From: Daphnia carinata | Lineage: Eukaryota > Arthropoda > Branchiopoda > Diplostraca > Daphniidae | Assembly: GCF_022539665.2 (NCBI RefSeq) | Contig: NC_081334.1 | Span: 8,898,424-8,962,423 of the forward strand | DNA length: 64,000 bases | Direction: 5' to 3' | Shown: positions 44,177-55,334 of the stretch, in pieces | Layout of the letters: the number at the start of each line of letters is the position of its first letter | Position numbering within the stretch: the stretch's first letter is position 1 | Notes under the pieces: model-generated | What the model saw: the letters and a program-made list of their open reading frames with translations, nothing else | The model's database searches: none | What the model was told of the DNA's origin: nothing | Program-made: the position numbers and the translations under genes

Positions 44177-44608
44177 TCAGTAGGCTGGTGGGTAGCGATG
44201 TTCGTTGCAGTGGAGGCACAGGTCGTCATCCGCCCAGCTTTCGGCCGACCAGTCGAAGAGCGGCGGGTGCCGATTTGCTGGATCCAAATCCAGTATCTCC
44301 TTGAAGCGTTCCGTCGCTTTCCTCCACTTCCCCAGCTCGATGCAGCGCACCAATCCGCGGGTAAGGGAGTCTGTGACCGCATCCAGCTCCTCCTGTAGAT
44401 CCCGGACTCTTTCTCTTAATTCCGCCGCCGGGTTGGGTCGTTCGGCTGCAGCTGCGGCTGCGGCTGCGGCTGGTGCGGCGGCTTCTTGCGGAGGTGCGAC
44501 CGCGGCGTCGGGATTAACTGGGTCTTCGGCAGCGCGGACCTGTTGCGGATGTTGTCGACACGCCCGTTTTGCGGCGGTTCCTTCTGCATGGCTATTGTTT
44601 TCGGCCAT
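44177..44608 (-). CDS. Element B accessory ORF 2 (ILDLDPAxRHPPL family)
   Basis: 143 aa starting MAENNSHAEG. GC-rich DNA with an Ala-rich middle (a run of Ala encoded by GCC/GCA repeats). A coiled-coil-like helix follows (LRERVRDLQEELDAVTDSLT), then the family core GKWRKATERFKEILDLDPA, NRHPPLFDWSAESW, and a His/Cys-containing end (LCLHCNEHRYPP). It is a diverged paralogue of accessory ORF 1 in the same element. It shares the MAENNS start with the truncated ORF of element A. A TATA-bearing palindrome lies about 90 nt upstream. Antisense ORFs across the same stretch are GC-rich artefacts. Function unknown. Confidence 0.68.
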   Translation of the reverse strand: MAENNSHAEGTAAKRACRQHPQQVRAAEDPVNPDAAVAPPQEAAAPAAAAAAAAAERPNPAAELRERVRDLQEELDAVTDSLTRGLVRCIELGKWRKATERFKEILDLDPANRHPPLFDWSAESWADDDLCLHCNEHRYPPAY

Positions 44609-44693
44609 TGTGCGGTCTTTGATTTTTGGGGCGTTTCACTAACGTCTTCTGGCTCTGAAGAAATCGCGAGTGTTGGGTTGAGGAGATGTGTGT

Positions 44694-44708
44694 TGACTTA
44701 TATAGTCA
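44694..44708 (-). promoter_or_regulatory. TATA-containing palindrome upstream of accessory ORF 2 (element B)
   Basis: TGACTTATATAGTCA, identical to the core at 3088-3102 in element A although neighbouring bases differ. Reads CTATATAAG on the coding strand about 90 nt before the ATG. Inferred promoter. Confidence 0.5.
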
Positions 44709-45060
44709 CGAAATCCTCACTGGCTGATCACACCCGTTTCTCAGTTTGGCTTTCAACATCTTCATCACTCTCGGGTATCATTTGAATTGTTTCTTAATGT
44801 CTCTATTTTCGCTTATTTGGCGTAAAAGAAACAGCGATTGGTTTGTTTCTTTGTTTCCCACCGTTCGAATTGTGGTTCGTTCCTTTCCGCCGCTTGCTTG
44901 GTTTATTGGATTATTTTAGTGTGTTAAAGGTAGTATAGAAATAAGAAAAAGTGAAGGAAGACGACAGTACAGGTAAGGTTATTTGTTTCCATGGTTATAA
45001 CGCTGTCATGCTACATAGTTATTTAACTACTTGTCGGTGTTGTTTCGGATTGGTATTGGT

Positions 45061-45352
45061 TGTATGGCGCATACGCATAGCGCGCGACGGCGACCCGGGA
45101 GCACCGCGTTCTATACCCGTCAACACCTCAATTCTTAAAAATCCCACGGTAAGTTTTTCGGTTTACCGTTCACGAAGTTTGATTAACTTCAAGGTAATAA
45201 AGGTGATCTGATGTCACTAAATAATTGTTTTTCGTGTTTTATCCTAATTATTATTTTTCATCCAAACGGATGAGGTTTTTGTGTGTCCTCGAGCTTGGCT
45301 CAGTCGGTATAGCCTCTGCCTACGACTCGGGAGTCTCGAGTTCTAAACTCTC
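45061..45352 (+). other. tRNA-like segments in element B spacer
   Basis: Two plus-strand segments, 45061-45120 and 45289-45352, about 230 bp apart as in element A. The second has a perfect A-box (TGGCTCAGTCGG), a GGCT...AGCC D-stem, an anticodon-like loop CTACGAC flanked by a mostly paired stem, and a weaker T-loop (GAGTTCTAAACTC). The first keeps CCCGGGAG and GCGTTCTATACCC. No acceptor stems. Position between the two accessory ORFs is the same as in element A. Confidence 0.5.
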
Positions 45353-45693
45353 CAACATGTTTTCTTTTTTCTTTTCTTTTTTGAGTATTTAACGCTCAAC
45401 CTATTTATTTTCTTTTGCCCTGGCGCATATTCTGCCTTCGGCATTTATTTTCGATGTTTTATTTTTCGTCAAATGGCGTTTTTAACACAGCCATTTCTCA
45501 TTTGTTTGGTTGTTTGCTTGTTGAAAACCCAAAAATTTGTTGTTGCATATTTCTACTATGTTTATTCGATAGATTTGATTAACATAGGAAGGGAAAAGCA
45601 CAAGCGCGTTCTAAATTATGGAACAAACATATTGACTACGTTATTAAGGAAAAACAAAAGTGTTCTTCCGTTTCTTTCTTTTCTTCTTCCGCC

Positions 45694-46116
45694 TTACAAT
45701 TGGTCATACCAATCGCGCCTTGGCCTTTTGTTAGCTGTGTTCCACAGCTCTGATGGCCAGTTGTATAGTGGTGGGTGGCGTTTAGCTGGATCTAAGTCCA
45801 GAATTCTTTTCAAGGTGTAAACTGCGCTGGCCCAATCTTCAGCGAAGAGGTCGGCGTTAAGTCTTGTGGTGAGTATGTTGGTTTTCTCGTCGAGACGTCG
45901 CTTGTAGTTGCGATGGGCCTGATCCCAAGAGTCTTGGCTAGTCTGGTCTGGGGAATGAGGTGTTGGTTTGACCCCCTCGGCCGTGTTTTCTGCCACTGGC
46001 TCCCAGCACAAGTCAGCAGTGGGCTCCGTTGTGGTCACCACTTCGTTAGCTTGCACCTCGTCACCAGTCCCTTCGACGGTGTCTTGTTCGTGTTGAACGC
46101 TAGTTTGGTTTTCCAT
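45694..46116 (-). CDS. Element B accessory ORF 1 (ILDLDPAxRHPPL family)
   Basis: 140 aa, MENQTSVQHE start. Acidic, probably disordered N-terminal half, then a charged helix and the conserved core LNADLFAEDW, LKRILDLDPAKRHPPLYNW, and a basic C-terminus (NKRPRRDWYDQL). Orthologous by position and sequence to 4564-4998 in element A. It lies 174 nt downstream of the pol stop. TATA-like GTATATAAC about 100 nt upstream. It remains open although gag and pol of this element are full of frame breaks, which suggests either recent decay or selection on the accessory genes. Function unknown. Confidence 0.7.
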   Translation of the reverse strand: MENQTSVQHEQDTVEGTGDEVQANEVVTTTEPTADLCWEPVAENTAEGVKPTPHSPDQTSQDSWDQAHRNYKRRLDEKTNILTTRLNADLFAEDWASAVYTLKRILDLDPAKRHPPLYNWPSELWNTANKRPRRDWYDQL

Positions 46117-46216
46117 TTTACTTTGATGATGCTTTGCGGTGGGGAGATAAATCTTGTTAGAGTTGTGACTATAACGAGTTGTCGGAAAGATGTGGCTCTT
46201 TTCGATCTACTCGCCG

Positions 46217-46223
46217 TTATATA
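46217..46223 (-). promoter_or_regulatory. TATA-like box upstream of accessory ORF 1 (element B)
   Basis: TATATAA on the minus strand about 100 nt before the ATG at 46116, matching the spacing seen for the other accessory ORFs. Confidence 0.4.
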
Positions 46224-46290
46224 CTTTCGAGTTTTTTTGTTTTTCTCTGAAACGCGATCAACAGACTTGCATGCGGATGAGTTATCAGAT

Positions 46291-49200
46291 TTAATATCTG
46301 AAACACATTGGCAATTGTCTATTCCTTTGCGGGAATCCGGTTGCGATTTGTGGTGTCGTTGTTGCTGACGGAACGACATCAGATGCTATCTGCTGAGTTT
46401 CATAATTATCATTGGAATCATCTTCGGCAATTGGTGTGAGATTGAGGTGCTTGTCAATTCCCAGCCTCGTCGTTTCTAACTCCACGGTGTCTGACACCAT
46501 GTTTTCAGTTTCCACCGTTTCGGATTCCATATTTTCCACATCCACGCTATCTGGATACTCTTTTTCCGGTTCCCCATTTCTTACTTCGCTTGTTTCTTGT
46601 TCCATTTGTTCCTCATTTTCCATTGTTTGAGTCGAGATCGATTTATGGAATCGATTCTCGAATGTTGAAGGCGACTCGATAGGGGGACAATGTTCATCTT
46701 TCCATAACATTGTTTCATTTAGGGGTTTTAAAGGGTTAACGTGCGTACGTGTACATATATATGAATTGTCGGCTATGTCAACAGTATTATTGGAATATAC
46801 TTTTACAATTCTATAAGGGCCTTTATATTTGGAAGTAAATTTCCTACTATCGCCCTCTTTTACAACTCTAATATCTAATAAGACTCTATCTCCTACCAAA
46901 TATTGTTTTACATTCGCTCTTTTATTGTATTGCTCCCTTTGACGTTTTCTGGCTTTTTCGCTCTCCCCACGGACGCGTTGGAAACTGTAGCGCAAGCGTT
47001 CGGCTAAGTTACCTACGTAATCGGATGGGGATATAAATGTTTTTGGGGACGCGTCAAGAAATTCATTGATGGGTAAATTGGGGTCTCTACCGTGTAATAA
47101 GTAATAAGGGGTGTCCAGTGTAGAAGAATGGACAGAACTACGATAAGCAAACAAAACATCATCCAGCAAATCTTCCCAATTTGCGTGCTCGCCGTCTTTC
47201 AATTCTTTCCTCAACATTGTTGTTAATGTTCTATTGAACCTTTCAGTTTCGCCGTTACTAGCTGGATTATAAGACGTTGTCAAACGTTGTTCAATGTTGA
47301 ACTTTTTACAAAAGGATCTGAACAATTTCGATGTGAAATTAGTTCCGCGATCTGAAAGAATAGCTTTAGGCATACCGTGTCTAACTATTATTGTTTTGTA
47401 CACACATTCTGCTGTTGTCTGCGCAGTCTGATCCTTTAAAGCAACAGCTTCCACCCATCGGCTAAAATAATCTGTGATAACTAAAATGTAACTGTTACCA
47501 TTGGGCGAAACTGGTGTGATAGGGCCTAGAAAATCCATGCCTATAACTTGAAAAGGGGCCTTTGCAATTTCATGAGGATGCAATAACGCTTCTGTAGTTT
47601 GACGAAGTTTTGGCAATGCATACCTCACAAGCCTGACAGTATTCTTTGATGTCTTTTCGCATGGTAGGCCAATAATAATGATTCTTTACTTTTAGATAGG
47701 TTTTGTAAAAGGCTAAATGACCACTCATCGGTGCATCATGTAGTTCTTTGAGCACTAGATGGCGTAACGATGTAGGCAAAACCAACTGATGGTTAGTTTC
47801 GTTTCTTTTGCTATCAGAAGATGGCAGCACGTGCCGGTAAAGCGTACCGTCAATAACTTCAAAATAATCAATTTCTTTTACCCAATCTGGCTTAGATTGG
47901 AGAAAAGCTTCTTCAAGTTCACCGTTATCTAAATAATTTCGAATAGCTATGCAAAGGTCGTCTTCTACTTGTTTTTCACCAATTAATTTAATATTACGTT
48001 CGGTTTGGATACTAGCTATTTTTAAGGGTGAGAAGCAATCTGCGTTTTGGTGAATACGTCCCGGTCTGTATTTTAATTCATAATTTGTTGCGGCCAACAG
48101 GATAGCCCATCTTCCTAATCTCCCATTGTTATCTTTCTGATTTTTAAGCCATTGAAGTGGACGATGATCACTAATGATCTCAAAAGGTTGGTCTAAAAGG
48201 TAATGTCGAAAATGCTTAATCGCATCGATAACCGTAAGTGCCTCTTTTTCAGTCGTACTGTATTTAGCTTCTGCCTTCGTTAGCTGTCTACTGGAATACG
48301 CGATTGGGTGCTCGTGACCATTTTGAATTTGGGACAGTACCGCTCCAATGCCATAATCGCATGCATCGGTGAAAAGGAAAAATTTCTCGTTGAAATTGGG
48401 GTAATACTGGTGGAGTCACTAGAGATGTACGCAAGGTTTCGAAAGCAATATTTTCTTCGTTTCCCCAATTAAAAGGTTTCCTGCTAAGATCTTTATGGGT
48501 TAATCTAGTCAACGGTTTAGCGATTGATCCAAAATTTTGAATAAATCTTCTGTAATACACAGCTAGACCCAGAAATGATCTGACTTCATCTACTGAAGCG
48601 GGCGTTTTATAATTAACTATTTTCTCAATTTTACTCGGATCAGGTTTGATACCATCAGTCGAGATGACATGGCCTAAATAATTAACTGAACTTTTAATGA
48701 ACTGGCATTTTTTAAGTTTTAATTTTAGATTGGCATTTTTCAATAACTCAAAGATTTCGCGAATATCCTTCAAGTGATTGTCAAAAGTGTCCGAAAAGAT
48801 GATTACGTCATCCAAGTAAACTAGCGCCTTACTTCCCAAAACGTCTTTCAGTACGTAATTCATTAGTCTTTGAAATGTCGCAGGTGCATTGCACAATCCA
48901 AATGCCCTACGTTTAAATTCGTAAAGGTTATTTTCCACTACGAATGCTGTTTTTTCAATAGCCGGCTCATCAACTTGAATTTGCCAATAACCTGAAGCTA
49001 AATCAAGAGTGGTGAAAAATTTCTTCCCATACAGTTTGTCCAATGTTTCATCTATCCTCGGCATAGGAAACGAATCTTTTTTCGTAATGCTATTCAATTT
49101 TCTATAATCAACACAAAATCTTTGTTCACCACCTTTCTTTTCTACTAAAACTACAGGTGAAGCCCATGGTGAATGTGAATATTGGATCACATTAGCATCC

Positions 49201-50228
49201 AACATTCCCTGTACTTTATCTTCCAATATTTTTCTTTGACTATTTGTAACTTGATAAGGGCGTTGCCGAATAGGGCCTCTTCCTTGTGTATCAGTTGTAT
49301 GTTTAATGAGATTAGTGTTCCCTAATTCTGAATCTTTTACTGCGAACAAGTCGTGAAAGTCATTTAATAGTTTTGAGAGCGGGGCATGAAATTCAGCGAC
49401 GACTTCTGAAATTAAAACGGGCTCACTTTTAATAGTAGGCTTTTCCTCTAATTTACTTAAAGCAATTTTCCCAATTACGTTATGAATAATCTCAATTACG
49501 CCTAATGTAGTGTTCCTAGGAAGTATGACTTGATTTAACGAATGATTCTCGACCATAATTTGATATTTCCCATCTTTAGCTACGTTTCCAATGAATTCCT
49601 CAATAAAAATACCGTTCGGCAAATCCTCTGCTGGGGTAAACATAAATGTGGTATTAGGGGGGACATACGGAAATGAACCTTTCATTTGCGTTGCAACTAC
49701 TAGCGAAGTCTGACGAAATAACGTCGTCTTTTTGACCGTCGTAACTGCCATGTCTGGAACCCTAGAGATGGCTGATCCCTGCTCATCCCTTGCTAAATAA
49801 ATACTTCTGGCTTCTCCGTCAAGCCGAAAATCATGCTTCTGGATTGCATCCCATCCAAGGATACAGTCTTCAGAAACACCATTTGTAACAATAAACTCTT
49901 GTCTTAAAACTGACTCTCCGTATCGTACGGGCAATGTAACTCTTCCCAGCGTTTGTAACTTTTTCTTCCCTACATCATACAAATCGAAATCAAGCTGGCT
50001 GCAGATCGCTTGACCTCTCGGGGGTAACTTATGAAATATTCTCTCGTGAAAAATGCTTTTAGACGCGCCTGTGTCAAATAATGCTTGCAACGGTATCTGA
50101 AAAATTTTAAATGGAATTCTAGGGGTCGATTCATTTGTTATAGTTGTTAATTTTGCGACTTGTCGAGATTTTAACTGAGGCTCCCTATCAACTGACCCGA
50201 AGTTACAGTTGATATCTATTGGTTTCCC
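46291..50228 (-). pseudogene. pol: Element B Pol, broken by frameshifts
   Basis: Homologous along its length to element A Pol: protease LFDTGAS, RT with YLDDVIIFS, RNase H, integrase finger and DDE (MDFLGP, LSDRGTNF, ETERFNRT), GPY/F module, and the same C-terminal end (RNRQLPM). Three frames are used: protease to RNase H (48288-50090), RNase H end to integrase finger (47570-about 48400), and integrase core to stop (46291-47628). The first break is a small deletion near 48400 where A has several extra bases; the second is a one-base difference near 47600. One substitution replaces the Met of RMAFGLCNAP by Arg. The copy cannot make an intact polyprotein as given. Confidence 0.9.
50222..50228 (-). 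promoter_or_regulatory. -1 frameshift slippery site, gag-pol (element B)
   Basis: GGGAAAC in the phase G GGA AAC just before the gag stop (CAA TAG), identical to element A. The protease frame is open in -1. Confidence 0.7.
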
Positions 50229-51484
50229 TGACGCTGAGGGGGACCTGGAATATTCGGCCTATCGGAGCTCCTGAACTTAGGACAGTTATTCGATTTGTGT
50301 CCGATTTCACGACAAGAATAACAAATTGGAGGCTGTGCTTGTTCTAAATTATGGCGTTGGAATTTACGGCATTCCGATTGTGTATGCCCACGAAAACCGC
50401 AGAAATTGAAAGTTATTCCATTTTGAGTAGGCCTATTTCTCGAATCATTAAAAGGTCTCGAAAACGAAGGCGTGAACTGTGTAGGTCTATTGGAAAATCC
50501 CGGATTTTGGTAAGAATTGGTGTTATTATTGGGTCGATGAGGAGGAGGTCTCCAATTTCTGTCTTGATTGCCGCTATTGGTTTGGAATGAAACTTGTTTC
50601 TTATAAGGGTTGCCTGTTGGAGAAGAAGAATAATCTTTCTTGTCCATTTGTAACTGTTTTACTGCTTGCGTGAGTTCCTGAAGAACATCCCTAATGTCTT
50701 CCCTGTTTTCTTTCGGGCTTTCCACTTTTTTATTCCCCTGATTGATATTAGCAACGACATTATTGACTAATTCCTTCTGGTCGATTAACATTTGCTTGAG
50801 TTCCGTCAACTCCGAATGTTTCGTGTAACACGACCCATCGATTGCCCTAACGAATTCATGTTTTTCCGATCTGTCTCTAAAGCTTCCAAACGAACGGCAT
50901 AAACACGCGTCGGTGCGACAAGCTCGGTAAAGCTGCGAAAATCCTTATAACGAACTTTGGCTTGCAATTTGGAATCCGACCCTTCGATAAATTTTTGCAT
51001 AAGGATGATTGTGAACGATTTCTCTGCATAACCGTCTGGATACGCCTTCTTAAAAATTTCGTGCAAGCGGTGCGCATAGTCGACAACTTTTTCGCCTGGT
51101 TTTCGTTTAGCTTTATTGAACTTTTTAATATAGACATCGACGTTTTCATCTCCATGAAAGTGATCAAGTAGCGCTTCTTTAATAGCCGCATAATCGTACG
51201 GATGCTGCCTGATAATGTTTTGCAGTACTGAAAAAGCCTTATCTGTTATTTTAGCTCGCAGCATCTGAATAATCTTTTCTTCTGACCATGCTGCCCCATC
51301 AACTATGCTTTCAAAAGATTCTAGCCAAGATCAAAACGAGAAATTGGACTTCCCGAAAAGGAAGGAAGCAATTGTAGGCGCGAAAAAGTGTGTTGATTTG
51401 TCTGGAAATCATTTAAGTCGTTGACTGTTGCTGCCCGTGAAGGAGAACAAGATTTGGCCATGTCGTGATCGAATATGGGAGGAT

Positions 51485-52519
51485 TCAACTTCTTTCGCCG
51501 TGAATTCTGAGGGTGTTCTGAAATGCTGTTCGTAATCGCCTCAATTGCGCTATCAGAACTTGGATTGTCTGCTGATTGGATTGCTGGGCTTGAGGAGGGT
51601 GTTGAGTGCGTGACTGGTTGGAAGGCCGGTTTCTTCGGCGTGCTCGCCTTCTCTTCGGAATGCGTTCCGACAGCGGCGATTCCTGCGGACTCGGCGTGGT
51701 TTGCTGTTCTTCCTGGGTCCTCGGAATGTATGATAGCAACTGTCTCAATTCGTTGGTAGCCGGAATGAGTGTTTCCCTGATTTCCTTCGTTATTCGCTGA
51801 CCGTCCGGTCGCACCGATGTCTGGAAGTTGTTTAATTTGGTCTGAAGCGGTGTCAGTTCCGGCAATAATCCCTCCAAACTGCTTATGGGCTGAACTTTTC
51901 TTAGGTAAGGGACCAGGTGGAGGATGTCCTTGAGAAACTTCAGCTGGTACTCCCGCAGGGTGTCCTTTAGGTAGGTTGAGAACTGCGCTATCTCGATTGC
52001 GAGTAGGGAATATGTCCTGTCCTCGAGGTTGTTGAGCAAGCTTTCCTTGGGGACAAAGTTGAACAGGTCCTTGTCCTTCGCCGGAGTGTATGTCAGTAAC
52101 TCGACGATGTTGTAAGTCTGTCCTAGTAGGTAAATCGTAAACTCCCTCGCATAGGTTGTGAAGATTGCTGTCAGCGCGGCCACTTGGTTCTCCGCAACCT
52201 GTGCTGTTGTCTTGGTTTGTCCAATTGCTATCATTTCCAGGACTGCTCCCAAGGCTTTCAGGAGTGTCTTCGGGTTTTTCAAATCCGTTGTCACGTTGGC
52301 TTGGTATTGGTACCGCAGCCGGATTGTTTGCATCAACGATCGTAGTTGTTCCCAAATTAATGGATTGGTTGACTGGAAATCCAATTCCCTCTCCTTGAGG
52401 TACCTGAGCGTCAGTAGTAGGGACGGTAACTGACCCGTTGGTGCCGGGAATATTCTCGATTGGCTGGTCGTGATCTCGTGGTATAGGTGATGGAGACTCA
52501 CTTTGGGTTGACCGTCCAT
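51485..52519 (-). CDS. Overprinted ORF inside gag (element B, 344 aa)
   Basis: Counterpart of 10574-11485 in element A, starting at the equivalent ATG (MDGQPKVSLHHLYHEI). Leu-rich helical protein with shared blocks (YLKERELDFQS, FTTYAREFTIYLLGQTYNI, PAKDKDLF). Compared with A it has a longer C-terminus: an Arg-rich patch (PKRRRARRRNRPS) that looks like a nuclear-localisation or RNA-binding signal, a Gln-rich linker, and a final helix. Open across its full length although the overlapping gag is broken at both sides. No family recognised. Confidence 0.7.
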   Translation of the reverse strand: MDGQPKVSLHHLYHEITTSQSRIFPAPTGQLPSLLLTLRYLKERELDFQSTNPLIWEQLRSLMQTIRLRYQYQANVTTDLKNPKTLLKALGAVLEMIAIGQTKTTAQVAENQVAALTAIFTTYAREFTIYLLGQTYNIVELLTYTPAKDKDLFNFVPKESLLNNLEDRTYSLLAIEIAQFSTYLKDTLREYQLKFLKDILHLVPYLRKVQPISSLEGLLPELTPLQTKLNNFQTSVRPDGQRITKEIRETLIPATNELRQLLSYIPRTQEEQQTTPSPQESPLSERIPKRRRARRRNRPSNQSRTQHPPQAQQSNQQTIQVLIAQLRRLRTAFQNTLRIHGERS

Positions 52520-53120
52520 TCACTGGGCTTTTCTTTTGGAAAAAGCTTAAAAGAGTGCTCGAGAGAAAACTAGTGTTTGATGTGTTTCCCACAGGTGATT
52601 TTATGGGAGAAAAACGAGAAGCTAACCTTGCATAACCAGACGGTGCGGGCTGAGTAGGTGTAACGGAAGCTTTGCTACGGCCCCAAATTTTCTTAGTGGG
52701 AGTTTTAACTAATGGGGCTACGGCCTCATACGCGGTGATACGCGGCTCAATTTCTTCAACTGGGTGTTATCTGTCTGTACTTAAGGAATTAAAACGGGAG
52801 AAGTAGATGGTTTAATGGCTTCTGTTTCTTTATCTGAAGTCTGACTGCCTTGAGATGAATGCGGAACGGTCGCGGTAGAAGCTGACAATTTTTCGAAACT
52901 AATCAACTTAGCAATCGTTTCGTCATTGATTTGCACTACGGGTGTTACAGGAAAAAGCGGAGTGTTCAAAGGTGTACGAGAAAGTTTATGCCCACCCGAC
53001 ATAACATCATCCATCATTGTGGTAGAGCTCTGAAAAACGCTGCCACCATTATGTAAAGCATCTTCCTTGTGGGAAGACTGACTTTACGGTATTTAAGACA
53101 AAAAGGGAATAATAACGAGC

Positions 53121-53138
53121 TCGGAGGCGTATTTCCCA
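53121..53138 (-). other. Primer-binding site candidate, element B
   Basis: TGGGAAATACGCCTCCGA starts three bases inside the 5' LTR on the minus strand, at the place equivalent to the element A site. Confidence 0.45.
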
Positions 53139-53141
53139 CAA

Positions 53142-53821
53142 TGATGGATTTATTGTTCTACGTTAAGCATACTACAAGAAGCAAGACATAAGAAGAATTC
53201 AGATACAGTAAGGGAAATAAAGAGAGGGAAAGAGAGGGACAATTGTAATCAAGTCTTACCGTGATAACACGAGTAGGTAGCGGAAAGGAATCGACACGGA
53301 AGCGAACGAGATAACCTCACGCTCACGAAGTCAACTGACAATCAAAATAGATTGAACAAGTGTTGAAGGAAAGGACAAAGGCGCAGTACAATTTACTGCG
53401 CAATACTACTAATCAAGATAGGAGCAACACGAATGAATTCAAGCGACTACTTTGCTCAGACGCGGGTCCTTGTCTGATCTTTCCCATATCTTGTGTTCAC
53501 GATTACACTTCGCATATTGGCAAATTGGTGAGTTGCTGTGCGAGTATTTGCGACCAATCAAAGATGTTTAAAATGGCGTGATAATGATGCGATGATGGGC
53601 GCCAATTAAAGATGTTTTATAATTGGCGTGATGCTGATGACACATGGATGCGTCAGCTAGCTAGCAGGTGTTCATCTAGGTCACCCGTGTTGCGTATATA
53701 TGGTGTTGCAATTGACAGGTTTATACTAATTACTTATTAAAGATGTGGCAGAAGAGAATATAGGTATAAGATATAAGTGGAAGCATGAGAATATAAGAAG
53801 GCGTATATTGGCTTCGTTACA
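53142..53821 (-). repeat. 5' LTR of element B
   Basis: 680 bp, TGATGG...TTACA; shorter than its partner by one internal block of about 67-70 bp. Followed directly by satellite (GCATCAAATATACG). Confidence 0.93.
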
Positions 53822-55144
53822 GCATCAAATATACGTGTATTCAATGTGAATATAGTGTTATAGAATCAGTTTCATGATCTATATTCAAACAGTATCAAAT
53901 ATACGTGTATTCAATGTGAATATAGTGTGATACAGTGAGTTTCAATATCTTAACAGCATCAAATATACGTGTATTCAATGTGAATATAGTGTTATAGAAT
54001 CAGTTTCATGATCTGCATTCAAACAGTATCAAATATACGTGTATTCAATGTGAATATAGTGTGATACAGTAAGTTTCAATATCTTCATTCAAACAGCATC
54101 AAATATACGTGTATTCAATGTGAATATAGTGTGATACAGTAAGTTTCAATATCTACATTCAAACAGCATCAAATATACGTGTATTCAATGTGAATATAGT
54201 GTTATAGAAGCAGTTTCATGATCTACATTCAAGCAGTATCAAATATACGTGTATTCAATGTGAATATAAAGTTATAGAACCAGTTTCATGATTTACATTC
54301 AAACATTATCAAATATACCTGAATTCAATGTGAATATAGTGTGATACAGTAAGTTTCAATATCTACATTCAATTAGCATCAAATATACGTGTATTTAATG
54401 TGAATATACTGCTATAGAATCAGTTTCATGATCTACATTCAAACAGTATCAAATATACGTTTAGTCAATGTGAATATAGTGTGATAAAGTGAGTTTCAAT
54501 ATCTAGATTCAAACAGCATCAAATATACGTGTATTCAATGTGAATATAGTGTGATACAGTGAGTTTCAATATCTAGATTCAAACAGCATCAAATATACGG
54601 TTATTCAATGTGAATATAGTGTGATACAGTGAGTTTCAATATCTAGATTCAAACAGCATCAAATATACGTGTATTCAATGTGAATATAGTGTTATAGAAT
54701 CAGTTTCAATATCTAGATTCAAACAGCATCAAATATACGGTTATTCAATGTGAATATAGTGTGATACAGTGAGTTTCAATATCTAGATTCAAACAGCATC
54801 AAATATACGGTTATTCAATGTGAATATAGTGTTATAGAATCAGTTTCATGATCTACATTCAAACAGTATCAACTATACGTGAATTCAATGTGAATATAGT
54901 GTGATACAGTGAGTTTCAATATCTACTTTCAAACAGCATCAAATATGCGTGTATTCAATGTGAATATAGTGTGATACAGTGAGTTTCAATATCTAGATTC
55001 AAACAGCATCAAATATACGAATATTCAATGTGAATATAGTGTTATAGAATCAGTTTCATGATCTTCATTTAAACAGTATCAAATATACGTGTATTCAATG
55101 TGAATATAGTGTGATACAGTGACTTTCAATATCTACATTCAAAC
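53822..55144 (+). repeat. Satellite array 4, about 19 monomers (edge block)
   Basis: Last block of the 70-bp satellite. Copies are diverged (CTAGATTCAAAC, ACGGTTATT variants), with the two-type alternation visible. It ends mid-monomer at ACATTCAAAC, followed by non-satellite GGGATAGC and the inverted-repeat element. Confidence 0.96.
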
Positions 55145-55152
55145 GGGATAGC

Positions 55153-55296
55153 GACGATTGCCCCCTTTAACAAATGCCCCCCGGTTCTGCAACAGTTGCC
55201 CCCCGACTTTTGCCCCCCAAAACTAATGCCCCCCCTCCCTAACTAATTCCCCCTTAACTAATGCCCCCTATTCAACATAACAATAGCCCCCCTTCC
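55153..55296. repeat. Left terminal inverted repeat, GCCCCC-rich
   Basis: GACGATTGCCCCCTTTAACA begins the repeat, then TGCCCCCC units recur every 15-20 bp. The reverse complement is found at 56912-57059 with longer G-runs. Together they bound a 1.9-kb DNA transposon relic. No matching flanking duplication was found. Confidence 0.8.
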
Positions 55297-55334
55297 ATAT
55301 GCAATATGATAGACAATAAGTAAAACAGGTTTTA

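Larger units (their letters stand above)
50216..53017 (-). pseudogene. gag: Element B Gag, broken by frameshifts and a stop
   Basis: N-terminus MMDDVMSGGHKL aligns with MTDDVIYGGHKI of element A. An early TAA at 52781-52783 replaces a codon that reads Lys in A, and a one-base loss near 52740 shifts the frame. The main N-terminal part runs to 51321, where one base is missing relative to A; the capsid-like part is 50806-51264. Another shift near 50830-50870 leads to the nucleocapsid part (50216-50809). Of the two zinc knuckles the first has lost its leading Cys (FNFCGFRGHTQSEC, Phe instead of Cys); the second is intact (CYSCREIGHKSNNC). Confidence 0.85.

Noticed and set aside
44205-44642. 145-codon plus-strand ORF over accessory ORF 2
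   Set aside because: GC-rich Ala-coding repeat keeps the antisense open; the minus frame has homologues, this one has none.
46035-46379. 114-codon minus ORF between pol and accessory ORF 1 of element B
   Set aside because: Overlaps the pol end and accessory ORF 1 in another frame and has no counterpart in element A.
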